Positions 9,322 through 19,269 of a stretch of 52,375 nucleotides of DNA are shown here, piece by piece. The position numbers and the translations under genes are program-made. Each line of letters begins with the position of its first letter. Position 1 is the first letter of the stretch. Origin of the DNA: Gammaproteobacteria bacterium (GTDB taxonomy: Bacteria; Pseudomonadota; Gammaproteobacteria; SZUA-152); the NCBI GenBank assembly GCA_011051755.1, contig DRKN01000003.1, positions 1-52,375 on the forward strand, read 5' to 3'. The notes under the pieces are model-generated. The model saw only the letters and a program-made list of their open reading frames with translations, was not told where the DNA came from and did no database searches.

Positions 9322-10341
9322 GTGGACGATACACAGACTTTTGATATCGCTGTTGTCGGCGCCACCGGCGCCGTTGGTGAGGTGATCATTTCCCTCTTGG
9401 AAGAGCGCAATTTCCCGTCGAGCAGACTCTATCCACTGGCCAGCGACCGCTCCGTTGGCAACAAGGTGCTGTTTTGCGGCAAGTATTTGAGTGTGGGCGA
9501 CACGGCGTCATTCGATTTTTCGCAGGTACAGATCGTGCTGCTGGCCGCGGGTGCGGAGGTTGCCGCGCAGTATGCGCCACTGGCGGTGGAGGCCGGTTGT
9601 GTGGTCATCGACAGCAGTGCCTGTTTCCGTGCCGATGACGATGTGCCGCTGGTGGTGCCGGAAGTCAATGCCAGTGCTGTGGGATATTTTTCTGATCGCC
9701 GTATCATCGCCAGTCCCAACGCTGTCACCATCCCCATGCTGGTGGCGCTGAAGCCCATCATCGACGCAGTGGGCATCAAGCGCATCAATGTAGCCACCTA
9801 TCAGGCGGTGTCTGGCGGTGGTCAGGCGGCGGTGAGGGCGTTGGCGGGGCAGACGGTCAGTCTGCTCAACATGCGGGCCGTGGAAACCGCGCCGCCTGAC
9901 AAACAGATTGCCTTCAATGTGCTGGCGCAGATTGGCGGCGTGTTGGACAATGGTTACACTTGCGAAGAGATGGAAATGGTATGGGAGTCACAAAAGGTGT
10001 TGGACGATGACACTATAGTTATTAATCCAACGGCGGTGCGCGTGCCGGTATTTTTTGGTAACTCCCTGGCTCTGCACATCGAGACAAAGCGGAAAATAAC
10101 CGCGAAACAGGCGCATGAGCGGCTAAAACAGGCAGCCGGTGTGGAAATGCTGGATGAGGCTGAGTATCCTTCCGCCGTTGGCGAGGCCTCCGGTGATGAC
10201 GCCGTTTTTGTCGGCCGGGTGAGGGAGGATATCAGTCATCCACAGGGACTGGATATGTGGGTCGTGGCTGACAATGTGCGAAAGGGTGCGGCGTTGAATA
10301 GTGTGCAAATAGCTGAAATCTTGGTAAAAGATTACTTGTAA
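9322..10341 (+). CDS. usg: Asd paralog (Usg-like) lacking the catalytic cysteine
   Basis: A 339-residue protein of the aspartate-semialdehyde dehydrogenase fold, beginning with GTG immediately after the asd stop codon. The nucleotide-binding motif is present (VVGATGAVGEVIISLLEER) and so is the dimerisation domain. The position of the catalytic cysteine reads SPNAVTIPML instead of SPNCTT, putting alanine at residue 134. It should therefore not perform the normal thiol-based catalysis. Usg proteins encoded next to asd or truA in gammaproteobacteria are such paralogs of unknown role. The tight coupling to asd suggests a partner or regulatory function, which is inference. It is not a decayed gene: the reading frame and the rest of the motifs are intact. 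Confidence 0.85.
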   Translation: MDDTQTFDIAVVGATGAVGEVIISLLEERNFPSSRLYPLASDRSVGNKVLFCGKYLSVGDTASFDFSQVQIVLLAAGAEVAAQYAPLAVEAGCVVIDSSACFRADDDVPLVVPEVNASAVGYFSDRRIIASPNAVTIPMLVALKPIIDAVGIKRINVATYQAVSGGGQAAVRALAGQTVSLLNMRAVETAPPDKQIAFNVLAQIGGVLDNGYTCEEMEMVWESQKVLDDDTIVINPTAVRVPVFFGNSLALHIETKRKITAKQAHERLKQAAGVEMLDEAEYPSAVGEASGDDAVFVGRVREDISHPQGLDMWVVADNVRKGAALNSVQIAEILVKDYL

Positions 10342-10611
10342 GCTATAGTTCCCTCTGTCATTTTGCCCTGTTTGCTCATATTGGGAATCTCGGGCCGGGG
10401 TCTGGTGTCGGTGAAAATTCCACTAACGGCCTTGTTATTGGCGGCGGGTGTATGCCTGGAGTTTGCAGATATCGAGCCTCAATTCGGTTCACTCAGGCCA
10501 ATATTTGGGGTTCCTGATTAAATTTTTCCCGGCATGGTGCCGATGTTGTAACTGGAATTCCTGGGAATGGACACGCGAAGGCGGGCGCAATAACTTCAAA
10601 TGGGAGTGGAT

Positions 10612-13395
10612 ATGGGTAAGAGATTGGCACCGGTAATTGCTGTGCTGGCGATGCTGGCACCTGTGGCGGCCTTCGCCCTGGGATTTGGCAATATCACCAT
10701 GAAATCGGCATTGAATCAGCCGTTAGATGCTGAAATCGAATTGCTGTCGGTGCAGAAAGGCGACTTGGACAATCTGAAGATTCGTCTGGGCTCGCTCGAG
10801 GATTTCGCCCGCGTTGGCGCGGATCGTGCCTATTTTCTGACCAAGATAAAGTTCAGCCTTGCACAAAAGCCTGATGGCACACCCTATGTCAGGTTGAGCA
10901 GTCGCGAACGGATTACTGAACCCTTCCTCGACTTTGTGGTTGAGGCCCGCTGGCCGCGCGGCCGTATCCTGCGTGAGTTTACCGTGCTGGTCGATCCCCC
11001 TGCGCTTTCTGATGAGGCCCCGGCACCGATCCGGCAGGCAGCGGTGCAAACGGCTCCCGTTGCCACGGCAACAACGGTTCGAACCACCCGCCAGGCCCCG
11101 ATTCGTGAGCGTGCCACCTTGTCGCCGGTCATGTCACAGGATGGCGTGTTGAGTTATGGCCCTGTCCAGCCTAACGAGACGTTGTGGGTCATCGCCAACA
11201 GGATGCGCCCCGACAATTCGGTTTCCGTCAATCAGATGATGCTCGCCCTGGTACGCGACAATCCGCAAGCCTTTTATAACGGTAACGTCAACCAGCTCAA
11301 GGCGGGTTACGTGCTGCGTATCGAGGATCCGGCGGCGATGACCGCGCTGTCTGTCGCCCAGGCCAATGCAGAGGTCGAGCACCAACGCGCCGAATGGCAG
11401 GCACGCAAGAGCGGCCGCCCCATGCGCCAGATTGAGGCCAGCGAGGCTGCGGCCGTTGAGACGGACGCAGGCGAGGGCGGTGACGTCAGTGGACAGGCGC
11501 GTCTCAAGCTGGTGGCCCCGGGCAGTGAAGGCGCGGGTTCCGGTACCGGTGATGCCGATGTTGATCGCCTGCGTCAGGATCTGGTACTGGCCGCCGAAGC
11601 GCTGGATGCCAACCGGCAGGAGACCGATGAACTCAAGACCCGTCTGTCGCAGATGGAAGAGCAGCTTGCCGCGATGCAGCGCCTCATCATGCTCAAGGAT
11701 GATGAGATGCTGAGCCTGCAGAAACAACTGGGCGGCGAGCTTGAGGAGCCGGCAGTCCCGGAAGTGGTCAACGAGCAGGAGATGCTGGAACCAGAGGTGA
11801 CGGAAGGTGAAGCCGTTGAGGGTGCAGAGTTTGCTACTGAAGATGGCGCCGAAACCCCCGCTCTGGAGATTGCTCAGACGGAAGAAATGCAGGAGCCCGA
11901 GGCGCCCACGCCTCCTGTGCCGGCGCCGGTGGCCGAGGCCCCCGCCCCTGAGCCGGGCCTGTTGGAGAGCCCTCTATTGATGTATGGCGGTATCGGTGTG
12001 TTGGTGCTGGCCATTGTCGGCTGGATCGTGGCGCGCCGCCGCAAGATGCAGGAAGGCTTCCAGGAAAGCATCCTTAATGTCGGTGGTGAAGGTGCTGCGG
12101 GTACGACAAACAGTGGAATAGCGCAGAGCGCGGGTGGTGAAAGCTCCATGGTGAGTGATTTCGCCATGAGCGAAATCAGCGAAATGAACGGTACCCAGGC
12201 GGATACCTCTGACGTGGATCCCATTTCGGAAGCCGATGTCTATCTGGCCTACGGTCGCCATCAGCAGGCGGAAGAGATCATCCGCGCCGCACTGGAGAAT
12301 GCGCCGGAGCGCAACGAACTGAAGCTAAAGCTGTTGGAAGTATTTTTTGCCGCCAAGAACGCCGAGGCATTCGAATTGCAGGCACAGGAGTTGCACGATG
12401 TCCTGGGTGATGAAAGCGATCCTCTGTGGGGCAAGGCCGTCACCATGGGTAGCCAACTGTGTCCGGGCAATCCCCTGTTCGGCGGTGCTGTTCAAGCCTT
12501 GCAGGAGGAATTGGACGTCGATGTGTCCGCTGCCGATGAAGATTTGCTGGACTTCGATTTCGATCTCGACGCCTCTGATCCGGAGGATGCCAAGGCCAAG
12601 GCCGGCGACATGGCCTCGGCTGATGCCGAACGGCCTGGGAAAACAGAAGCCACGACCCCGGCCATGCCTGATAGTGGCCTGGATTTCGATGTGTCCACTC
12701 TGGATTTCAATCTGGAGCAGCGCGACGATGAGATGGAGAATGAACGTGTTGCCACGGGCGATGATCATGCGCTGGACTTCGATATGAAGACGTTGGACAA
12801 GGCCGTTGCTGAGCCGGAAGCCGGGAGCGAAGTGACGTCTGAAAAAGCTGACAAGGCAACGGATGGTCTGGATTTCGATGAATCGATGACAGACGCCGAT
12901 GACGCTGTACTGGCATTCAGCAGCGATGAAATGGCGTCTGTGAAACGGTCAGGGTCGACGGGCAGCGAAGACGCCGATTTCAGCGTGGATCTGAGTGCCG
13001 AAGAACTGGTGCTAGATAATGATGAGGCCATTGAGTTCGATAGCCCGGCCAAAGCGGCGGACAGCGGCGAATTTGATATTGCTCTGGATAAAGAAGTGAC
13101 TGAAAACGATCTATTGATTGTCGGGGAAGGCGTGGAAAGCATTGAGGCTAAACAGCCGGATACCGGTAAAGACAAGGCGACTGAAGACGAACGGCTTATC
13201 GGTGCGGATGACGAGCTGCTCGGCGATGATATGTTCGGTGAAGTCGATGAAATCGGCACCAAGCTGGATTTGGCCAAAGCCTACGTCGACATGGGTGACG
13301 GCGACGGGGCGCGCAGTATTCTCGACGAAGTGCTGGAGGAAGGTGATGATACCCAGAAACAACAGGCTAAAGATCTGTTGGAGCAGATCAGTTAG
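10612..13395 (+). CDS. fimV: FimV-type polar scaffold protein
   Basis: A 927-residue FimV. The ATG at 10612 follows GGAG at 10603-10606 by 5 nt and opens with a signal peptide (APVIAVLAMLAPVAAFA). The conserved FimV N-terminal region follows (LGFGNITMKSALNQPLDAEI). A LysM peptidoglycan-binding module lies at about residues 185-240, a coiled coil at 315-375, a proline-rich stretch at 430-455, and one transmembrane helix at about 457-477 (LLMYGGIGVLVLAIVGWIVA). The cytoplasmic part is highly acidic, with repeated LDFD-like motifs. It ends in the conserved TPR-like C-terminus (GTKLDLAKAYVDMGD). In Pseudomonas FimV organises the pole for type IV pili and cyclic AMP signalling. The 258-bp gap upstream shows no gene. 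A clear terminator follows. Confidence 0.93.
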   Translation: MGKRLAPVIAVLAMLAPVAAFALGFGNITMKSALNQPLDAEIELLSVQKGDLDNLKIRLGSLEDFARVGADRAYFLTKIKFSLAQKPDGTPYVRLSSRERITEPFLDFVVEARWPRGRILREFTVLVDPPALSDEAPAPIRQAAVQTAPVATATTVRTTRQAPIRERATLSPVMSQDGVLSYGPVQPNETLWVIANRMRPDNSVSVNQMMLALVRDNPQAFYNGNVNQLKAGYVLRIEDPAAMTALSVAQANAEVEHQRAEWQARKSGRPMRQIEASEAAAVETDAGEGGDVSGQARLKLVAPGSEGAGSGTGDADVDRLRQDLVLAAEALDANRQETDELKTRLSQMEEQLAAMQRLIMLKDDEMLSLQKQLGGELEEPAVPEVVNEQEMLEPEVTEGEAVEGAEFATEDGAETPALEIAQTEEMQEPEAPTPPVPAPVAEAPAPEPGLLESPLLMYGGIGVLVLAIVGWIVARRRKMQEGFQESILNVGGEGAAGTTNSGIAQSAGGESSMVSDFAMSEISEMNGTQADTSDVDPISEADVYLAYGRHQQAEEIIRAALENAPERNELKLKLLEVFFAAKNAEAFELQAQELHDVLGDESDPLWGKAVTMGSQLCPGNPLFGGAVQALQEELDVDVSAADEDLLDFDFDLDASDPEDAKAKAGDMASADAERPGKTEATTPAMPDSGLDFDVSTLDFNLEQRDDEMENERVATGDDHALDFDMKTLDKAVAEPEAGSEVTSEKADKATDGLDFDESMTDADDAVLAFSSDEMASVKRSGSTGSEDADFSVDLSAEELVLDNDEAIEFDSPAKAADSGEFDIALDKEVTENDLLIVGEGVESIEAKQPDTGKDKATEDERLIGADDELLGDDMFGEVDEIGTKLDLAKAYVDMGDGDGARSILDEVLEEGDDTQKQQAKDLLEQIS

Positions 13396-13426
13396 CCTGC
13401 CAGCGACTCATTGCTAGAATCGACGA

Positions 13427-13455
13427 CGTGGCTCGCAGGGGCCACGTTTTTTTTT
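13427..13455 (+). terminator. Rho-independent terminator after fimV
   Basis: cgtggc-tcgcaggg-gccacg forms a 6-bp stem directly followed by nine T residues at 13447-13455 and a further T-rich stretch. It lies 32 nt after the fimV stop codon. Confidence 0.85.
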
Positions 13456-13529
13456 GTTCTTTTTTGTTTTTTTACTTTTTTTGCCTGGGCTGTGGACTGT
13501 CTGTTTCCGGCCGGGTATCCCGGACGTCT

Positions 13530-14237
13530 ATGCATCCTGTCATTAAAATCATTCTGTTCCTGATCTATGCTGCCGCCATTGCCTTTGGCGGTGTGACGAC
13601 CTTGCTTGCGGGCGCCGTGCTGATGTTGGTTCTGTATCTGCCGGGGCCGGGGGAACGATTATTGCTGGCATTCCGCATGCTTCGGCGTATGCGCTGGTTT
13701 TTTCTGTCCATCGCGCTGGTGTATCTGCTGTTCACGCCGGGGCGCTTGCTGTTCTCCGCCTGGCCCTGGGGGCCGACCCTGGAGGGGCTGGCCGGGGGGG
13801 GGCTGCGTATTGCCTCGCTGGTTTTGATCGTCTTCGCGGTCAACCTGTTGTTGCGTACTACGCCGCGCCCGGCGCTGATTTCGGCTATTCTGTGGTGCTT
13901 GACACCACTGGCCTGGGTGGGGCTGCCACGTGAGCGTCTGGCGGTGCGTATCGCCCTGACCCTGGATGCCGTCGACAGCGTGCAGGTGATCTATCGTCAC
14001 CGGCCGCGTGATGATGAGCACGGCGCAGAGCCCCCGGTGAATATTCATCCAGCAAGTCTGAAGGCACGCCTGTGGCGTATCGGTGCCACGGCACAGCGAT
14101 TGGTGAGTGCGGTGATCGAGCAGGCGGAATCGGCACCGGTGGTCGCCATCGAGGTGCCCCGGCCCAGTAGTCCGGCGTTGCTGCAATGGCTGTATCCACT
14201 GCTGTTGGGGGCGCTGTTTATGGTGCTTGGCTGGTAA
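13530..14237 (+). CDS. EcfT/CbiQ-like integral membrane protein
   Basis: A 235-residue hydrophobic protein resembling the transmembrane (T) component of energy-coupling-factor transporters. It has membrane segments at about residues 5-40, 55-75 and 90-110. A CbiQ-like region follows (LLRTTPRPALISAILWCLTP, then GLPRERLAVRIALTLDAVDSV), and a final hydrophobic segment ends the chain. No ATPase or substrate-binding S component is encoded beside it, so its partners must be elsewhere or it has another job. The frame is open back to 13428, but that part overlaps the fimV terminator, so the ATG at 13530 (MHPVIKIILF) is chosen. The family call rests on pattern memory and is moderate. It sits between fimV and truA, where pseudomonads have no gene. 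Confidence 0.6.
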   Translation: MHPVIKIILFLIYAAAIAFGGVTTLLAGAVLMLVLYLPGPGERLLLAFRMLRRMRWFFLSIALVYLLFTPGRLLFSAWPWGPTLEGLAGGGLRIASLVLIVFAVNLLLRTTPRPALISAILWCLTPLAWVGLPRERLAVRIALTLDAVDSVQVIYRHRPRDDEHGAEPPVNIHPASLKARLWRIGATAQRLVSAVIEQAESAPVVAIEVPRPSSPALLQWLYPLLLGALFMVLGW

Positions 14238-14281
14238 CATGATGGGCCACTTTATCTTCTCCCATCGAATCCGGAACTGAC

Positions 14282-15064
14282 ATGCGCATTGCCCTTGGGG
14301 TGGAATACGACGGCCAGCACTTCCGTGGCTGGCAGGCACAGCAGGGCGGCCTGCCCACTGTACAGGCCAGTCTTCAGCGGGGGTTGTCGCGGGTGGCCAA
14401 TGTACCGGTGACATTGGTTTGCGCCGGCCGCACCGATGCCGGCGTGCATGCCCTGGCGCAGGTGGTGCATTTCGATACCGGGGCCGAGCGCACCGCGCAA
14501 TCCTGGGTTCGGGGCGCCAACGCCAATATCGACCGGGCGATCACCGTGTTGTGGGCGAAGCCGGTGAGCCATGATTTCCACGCCCGCTTTTCCGCCTTCA
14601 GTCGTCGCTATCGTTATGTCATTCTCAATCGCCCGATGCGCTCCAGTCTGGCCAGCGGTCGCGTGACCTGGGAATATCGCCCACTGGATGCGGCGCGCAT
14701 GGCCGAGGCGGGCCGCCATCTGCTCGGCGAGCGGGATTTTACCTCCTACCGCGCCGTCGGCTGCCAGTCCAGCACCCCGTTTCGCAACGTTACCCGGCTG
14801 GATGTCTCGCGCCATGATGACCTGGTGTTCATCGATATCGAGGCCAACGCCTTTCTGCACCACATGGTGCGTAATATCGCTGGTGTGCTGATGGATATCG
14901 GTGCCGGCGAACGCCCGCCGGGCTGGGCCTGCGAGGTGCTGGAGGCGCGCGACCGCACCGCCGCTGGCGTGACCGCGCCGCCGCACGGGCTGTACCTGAT
15001 GGCGGTGGATTATCCACCCGGGTTTGCTATCCCACACCTGTCCAATACCCGCTTGGTCTGGTAA
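14282..15064 (+). CDS. truA: tRNA pseudouridine(38-40) synthase
   Basis: TruA converts uridines 38-40 of the tRNA anticodon arm to pseudouridine. The 260-residue length is usual. The catalytic aspartate is Asp52 in AGRTDAGVHAL. Other family motifs are GVEYDGQHFRGWQ at the N-terminus, HDFHARFSAFSRRYRYVI around residues 97-115, and FLHHMVRNIAGVLMDIG near residue 195. It follows the EcfT-like gene by 44 bp and precedes trpF by 32 bp, and all three are probably one transcript. The truA-trpF order is standard in pseudomonads and relatives. Confidence 0.97.
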   Translation: MRIALGVEYDGQHFRGWQAQQGGLPTVQASLQRGLSRVANVPVTLVCAGRTDAGVHALAQVVHFDTGAERTAQSWVRGANANIDRAITVLWAKPVSHDFHARFSAFSRRYRYVILNRPMRSSLASGRVTWEYRPLDAARMAEAGRHLLGERDFTSYRAVGCQSSTPFRNVTRLDVSRHDDLVFIDIEANAFLHHMVRNIAGVLMDIGAGERPPGWACEVLEARDRTAAGVTAPPHGLYLMAVDYPPGFAIPHLSNTRLVW

Positions 15065-15096
15065 TCTGCGCGTTTGCCCGAAACGACCGCGAGTGC

Positions 15097-15732
15097 ATGC
15101 GAACCCGAATCAAGATCTGCGGTTTTACCCGTCCCGATGACGCCCGGCAGGCCGCCGTGCTGGGCGTGGACGCCATCGGTCTGGTGTTTTATGCGCCCAG
15201 TCCGCGCGCCGTGGATATCGCCCGGGCGCAGGTCATTGTCGGGGCCCTGCCGCCCTTCGTGAGCCGCGTGGGCCTGTTCGTCGATGAATCCGCCACGCAG
15301 GTGCGAGCGGTGCTGGAACAGGTGGCGCTGGATCTGTTGCAGTTTCACGGCGACGAATCCCCGGACTATTGCGCACAGTTCGGCCGCCCCTGGCTGAAGG
15401 CCATCCGCATGCGCGAGGGCGTGGATCCGGCCCGCGAGGCCGAACACTACCGTGCCGCCGCCGGCCTGTTGCTGGACACCTATCGTCCCGGCGCGCCGGG
15501 GGGAACCGGCGAGTCCTTCGACTGGTCGCGGGTGCCGCAGGATTTGAACCTGCCCGTCGTCTTGGCCGGTGGTCTGACCCCGGCCAACGTCGGCGAGGCC
15601 ATCGCCACGACGCGGCCTTTTGCCGTCGATCTCAGTGGTGGCGTGGAGTCGGCGAAGGGCATCAAGGACGCGGTGAAAATGGCTGCACTGGTGGACGCGG
15701 TACGCGTGCTGGATGGCCGGCGCAAAAATTGA
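15097..15732 (+). CDS. trpF: Phosphoribosylanthranilate isomerase
   Basis: TrpF performs the Amadori rearrangement of phosphoribosylanthranilate in tryptophan synthesis. The 211-residue beta/alpha barrel carries the catalytic Cys8 (IKICGFT) and Asp127 (LLLDTY), plus the phosphate-binding LAGGLTPANV and DLSGGVESAKG segments. It stands alone (not fused to trpC) and precedes trpB and trpA, with a palindromic repeat at 15741-15794 in between. A trpF-trpB-trpA group beside accD is common in gammaproteobacteria in which the trp genes are scattered. Confidence 0.97.
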   Translation: MRTRIKICGFTRPDDARQAAVLGVDAIGLVFYAPSPRAVDIARAQVIVGALPPFVSRVGLFVDESATQVRAVLEQVALDLLQFHGDESPDYCAQFGRPWLKAIRMREGVDPAREAEHYRAAAGLLLDTYRPGAPGGTGESFDWSRVPQDLNLPVVLAGGLTPANVGEAIATTRPFAVDLSGGVESAKGIKDAVKMAALVDAVRVLDGRRKN

Positions 15733-15740
15733 AAGTTTTT

Positions 15741-15794
15741 TGCCACAGAGCCTAAGCATTTTTTGAATTCTCTGTGAACGCTGTGTCTGTGGCG
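15741..15794. repeat. cacagagg-type palindrome between trpF and trpB
   Basis: tgccacagag at 15741-15750 is mirrored by ctgtgtctgtggcg ending at 15794, with ctctgtgaacg inside. It belongs to a family of long, imperfect intergenic hairpins also found at 17131-17202, 19012-19091 and 23483-23624. A short direct repeat (tccagtgagaa, twice) follows at about 15814-15835. Confidence 0.65.
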
Positions 15795-15878
15795 TATGTC
15801 TTCTGGCAGTAATCCAGTGAGAATCCAGTGAGAAGTTGATGGCGCCCGATACCGGCACAACGAACGAATGGAGCAGTA

Positions 15879-17096
15879 ATGACAGTACAGATCAAACAAG
15901 CCGCCGGCGCGTTGCCCGATGACAATGGCCACTTCGGTCCCTATGGTGGACGCTTCGTCGCCGAGACTTTGATGGTGCCGCTGCGCGAGTTGCAGGAGGC
16001 CTACGATAAATACCTCAGCGACGATGATTTTCTCAATGAGCTGGACGAAGACCTGCGCCAGTTCGTCGGCCGTCCCTCGCCGTTGTATCTCGCCGAACGC
16101 TGGAGCGCACAGCTGGGTGGGGCGCAAATCTACCTCAAACGCGAAGACCTCAATCACACCGGCGCACACAAGGTGAACAATACGGTCGGCCAGGCCCTGC
16201 TTGCCAAACGCATGGGCAAGACCCGCATTATCGCCGAGACCGGCGCCGGTCAGCACGGTGTGGCCACCGCCACCGTGGCGGCGCGCCTGGGTCTGAAATG
16301 TGTGGTCTATATGGGCGCGGTGGATATCGCCCGCCAGGCTGTCAATGTCTATCGCATGAAGCTGTTGGGTGCCGAGGTGGTGTCCGTGGCGTCCGGCTCC
16401 AAGACCCTCAAGGACGCCCTCAACGAGGCCATGCGCGACTGGGTCACCAATATCGACGACACCTTCTACATCATCGGTACCGTCGCTGGCCCACATCCGT
16501 ACCCGGCTATGGTGCGCGACTTCCAGGCCATCATTGGCCGCGAGGCCCGTGCGCAGATCCTTGATCAGGCCGGGCGGCTGCCTGATGCCCTGGTGGCCTG
16601 TGTCGGCGGTGGCTCCAACGCCATCGGCCTGTTTTATCCCTTCCTCGATGATAGCGATGTGGCTGTTTATGGTGTCGAGGCCGCCGGTCATGGGCTGGAG
16701 ACGGGGCGCCATGCCGCTCCCCTGTGCGCCGGCCGGCCCGGGGTGTTACACGGTAATCGCACCTATTTGATGGAAGACGACAACGGCCAGATTATCGAGA
16801 CGCACTCTATCTCCGCCGGCCTCGATTATCCCGGCGTCGGCCCCGAACATGCCTGGCTGAAAGACGCAGGTCGCGCCCAATACGTGGCTATCAGCGACGA
16901 TGAAGCCCTGGCGGCCTTCCACAATCTGACGCGTGTCGAGGGCATCATGCCGGCGCTGGAATCCAGCCATGCCCTGGCCTATGCCGGCAAGCTGGCGTCG
17001 ACCATGGCTCGGGATCAGATTATCGTTGTCAACCTGTCCGGGCGCGGTGACAAGGACATCCATACCGTGGCTGCCTTGGAAGGCATCAAGGTTTGA
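15879..17096 (+). CDS. trpB: Tryptophan synthase beta chain
   Basis: TrpB condenses indole with serine to tryptophan using pyridoxal phosphate. The 405-residue protein is of the ordinary TrpB1 type. The cofactor lysine is Lys98 in HTGAHKVNN. The phosphate-binding loop GGGSNAIG, the GRFVAETLM start region and the [11 protein letters not shown] loop are all visible. A GGAG ribosome site precedes the ATG. TrpA follows after 201 bp, an unusually wide gap for trpB and trpA (often overlapping); the extra space is filled by a repeat. Confidence 0.98.
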   Translation: MTVQIKQAAGALPDDNGHFGPYGGRFVAETLMVPLRELQEAYDKYLSDDDFLNELDEDLRQFVGRPSPLYLAERWSAQLGGAQIYLKREDLNHTGAHKVNNTVGQALLAKRMGKTRIIAETGAGQHGVATATVAARLGLKCVVYMGAVDIARQAVNVYRMKLLGAEVVSVASGSKTLKDALNEAMRDWVTNIDDTFYIIGTVAGPHPYPAMVRDFQAIIGREARAQILDQAGRLPDALVACVGGGSNAIGLFYPFLDDSDVAVYGVEAAGHGLETGRHAAPLCAGRPGVLHGNRTYLMEDDNGQIIETHSISAGLDYPGVGPEHAWLKDAGRAQYVAISDDEALAAFHNLTRVEGIMPALESSHALAYAGKLASTMARDQIIVVNLSGRGDKDIHTVAALEGIKV

Positions 17097-17130
17097 AGCC
17101 CACGGAGGTTAGCCGCGAAAGGATCTGCTT

Positions 17131-17202
17131 GTCACAGAGGCACGGAGCACACAGAGATGACGAATATCAAGCTTTCCCCGTGCCTTCTGCATCTCTGTGG
17201 CA
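17131..17202. repeat. cacagagg-type palindrome between trpB and trpA
   Basis: gtcacagaggcacggagcac is mirrored by gtgccttctgcatctctgtg ending near 17202, making an imperfect long hairpin of the same family as 15741-15794. A partial copy of another palindrome family (cgggcatggcccgtatccgcg) follows at about 17217-17238. Both lie in the trpB-trpA gap. Confidence 0.65.
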
Positions 17203-17297
17203 GGTGTCTTTGATGGCGGGCATGGCCCGTATCCGCGACCGGGATGGCAGATGTCCGTTTGTGTACTGTACTGAAGCGAAAAACCAAGAGAATCAGC

Positions 17298-18101
17298 ATG
17301 GGCCGTATAACGAACTGTTTTGAGCGACTGAAAAACGCGGGCCGTCAGGCCCTCATTCCCTACGTTACCGCCGGTGATCCAGCGCCTGCCGTTAGCGTGC
17401 CCTTGATGCACGCGATGGTGGCCGCCGGTGCCGACATCATCGAGCTGGGTGTGCCGTTCTCCGATCCCATGGCCGATGGCCCGGTGATCCAGCGTGCCGC
17501 CGAACGCGCCCTGATGCAGGGCACCAGCCTGCGCGACGTGCTGGCCATGGTGGCCGAGTTTCGCCGGCAGGACACCGGCACGCCGGTGGTGCTGATGGGC
17601 TACCTCAATCCGGTGGAGGTCATGGGTTACGACACCTTCGCCAAGGCCGCCGCCGGGGTGGGCGTGGATGGCGTGATCAGCGTCGACCTGCCACCGGAAG
17701 AGGCCCACGGCCTGCTCACGGCCCTGCGCGGCCAGGCGATTGACCCCATCTTCCTGCTTGCGCCGACCACCGATGACATACGCATCGAGAAAATCTGTGC
17801 GGTGGCCAGTGGCTATGTCTATTACGTGGCCCTGAAGGGTGTGACCGGCGCCGCTGGTCTGGACGTGCAGTCCGTGGCCGATAAACTGGCGCAGATCGGT
17901 CGTCACACCGGGCTGCCGGTGGCCGTTGGTTTCGGTATCAAGGATGCCGACGCCGCGGCCACCGTGGCCAAGGTGGCCGACGCCGTGGTGGTGGGCAGCT
18001 CGCTAGTGAAAAAGATCGAGCAGAATGCCGGTCAAAGCGATAGAATCATCCGGGAAATTGCCGATGTTCTCGCCCGCATGCGTGTGGCGATGGACGCCTA
18101 A
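17298..18101 (+). CDS. trpA: Tryptophan synthase alpha chain
   Basis: TrpA cleaves indole-3-glycerol phosphate and channels indole to TrpB. From the ATG at 17298 ([11 protein letters not shown]) the protein is 267 residues, matching the family. The catalytic glutamate and aspartate lie in [19 protein letters not shown], and the phosphate-binding end of the barrel is [11 protein letters not shown]. The frame is open 18 codons upstream, but those codons have no TrpA match. accD follows after 19 bp, so trpA and accD are likely co-transcribed. Confidence 0.97.
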   Translation: MGRITNCFERLKNAGRQALIPYVTAGDPAPAVSVPLMHAMVAAGADIIELGVPFSDPMADGPVIQRAAERALMQGTSLRDVLAMVAEFRRQDTGTPVVLMGYLNPVEVMGYDTFAKAAAGVGVDGVISVDLPPEEAHGLLTALRGQAIDPIFLLAPTTDDIRIEKICAVASGYVYYVALKGVTGAAGLDVQSVADKLAQIGRHTGLPVAVGFGIKDADAAATVAKVADAVVVGSSLVKKIEQNAGQSDRIIREIADVLARMRVAMDA

Positions 18102-18120
18102 CTAGAGACAGGTTGTCACC

Positions 18121-18981
18121 ATGAGCTGGCTGGAAAAATTAATACCTTCGCGCATCCGTATCGATGGCACGCAGAAAAAGGCCGTCCCCGAGGGCCTGTG
18201 GGCCAAATGTCCGGCCTGCGATGCCGTGCTCTACCGCGCCGATCTGGAGCGTAATCTGGATGTCTGCCCCAAGTGCGACCACCATATGCGTATCGGCGCC
18301 CGTCGCCGCCTCGAGGCCTTTCTCGACGAAGAGCCGCGCGTGGAGATCGGTGAAAACCTGGAGCCGATGGATATCCTCAAGTTCAAGGATCTGAAGAAAT
18401 ACAAGGATCGCCTGACCCAGGCGCAAAAGGCCACTGGTGAAAAGGATGCCCTGATCGGTATGATGGGGCAGGTGAAAGGGGTGCCACTGGTGGCCGCGGC
18501 CTTCGAGTTCAAGTTCATGGGCGGTTCCATGGGCTCGGTGGTGGGCGAGCGTTTCGTGCGCTGTGTCGATACCGCCATCGAGCACAACATCCCCTTCGTC
18601 TGTTTTTCCGCCTCCGGCGGTGCGCGTATGCAGGAGGCCCTGTTTTCCCTGATGCAGATGGCCAAGACCAGCGCGGCCCTGGCAAAAATGAACAAACGCG
18701 GCATCCCGTTCATTTCCGTGATGACCGACCCCACCATGGGTGGTGTCTCCGCCAGTCTGGCCATGCTCGGTGACCTCAACGTGGCCGAGCCCAAGGCCCT
18801 GATCGGTTTTGCCGGCCCGCGGGTCATCGAACAGACCGTGCGCGAGACCCTGCCGGAAGGTTTTCAGCGCAGCGAGTTTCTGCTCGAACACGGCGCCGTG
18901 GATATGATCGTCGACCGCCGCGAAATGCGTGACCGCCTGGCCCGCGTGCTCACCATGCTCACCGGCCAGCCGGCGGCTTGA
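18121..18981 (+). CDS. accD: Acetyl-CoA carboxylase carboxyltransferase subunit beta
   Basis: AccD is the beta subunit of the carboxyltransferase that, with AccA, makes malonyl-CoA for fatty acid synthesis. The 286-residue protein has the N-terminal zinc ribbon with Cys30, Cys33, Cys49 and Cys52 (KCPACD and VCPKCDHHM). The crotonase-like transferase domain follows ([20 protein letters not shown], then [18 protein letters not shown], then [12 protein letters not shown]). The zinc ribbon also binds mRNA in E. coli. The accD-folC-dedD-cvpA-purF order that follows matches E. coli. Confidence 0.98.
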   Translation: MSWLEKLIPSRIRIDGTQKKAVPEGLWAKCPACDAVLYRADLERNLDVCPKCDHHMRIGARRRLEAFLDEEPRVEIGENLEPMDILKFKDLKKYKDRLTQAQKATGEKDALIGMMGQVKGVPLVAAAFEFKFMGGSMGSVVGERFVRCVDTAIEHNIPFVCFSASGGARMQEALFSLMQMAKTSAALAKMNKRGIPFISVMTDPTMGGVSASLAMLGDLNVAEPKALIGFAGPRVIEQTVRETLPEGFQRSEFLLEHGAVDMIVDRREMRDRLARVLTMLTGQPAA

Positions 18982-19011
18982 TGCTCCCCGCAGGGAGCTG
19001 CTTGCGATAAG

Positions 19012-19091
19012 GTTTTTGCCACGGAGGTACAGAGGACACGGCGAAGACAATTTCATTGGTCTCTGTGTACTCTGTGCCTCCGCGGCGAAAT
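19012..19091. repeat. cacagagg-type palindrome between accD and folC
   Basis: gccacggaggtacagaggac on the left is mirrored by ctctgtgtactctgtgcctc followed by cgcggcgaaa on the right, separated by about 20 nt. This is the third member of the family seen at 15741, 17131 and 23483. Confidence 0.7.
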
Positions 19092-19154
19092 TTTCTTGTT
19101 ACAGCACAACGCAGTGCTATCCTCTTGAAGGGTAGTTTTGGACATTGTGCGAGT

Positions 19155-19256
19155 GGCTTTAGCCGCGATTAATGGTTAGTTTTATTCACGGCTAAAGCCG
19201 CGCCCACAGATTGATTGTTTTCCCAACCATCATCGCGGGCATGGCCCACTCCTACG
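19155..19256. repeat. Two further palindromic repeats before folC
   Basis: ggctttagccg (19155-19165) and cggctaaagcc (19189-19199) are perfect 11-bp inverted arms. At 19232-19256 a single arm atcgcgggcatggcccactc is a member of the family that forms complete palindromes at 40900-40968 and 45612-45681. With the cacagagg element the whole 288-bp accD-folC gap is repeat DNA, with no visible gene. Confidence 0.65.
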
Positions 19257-19269
19257 CGAAAACCTCCGT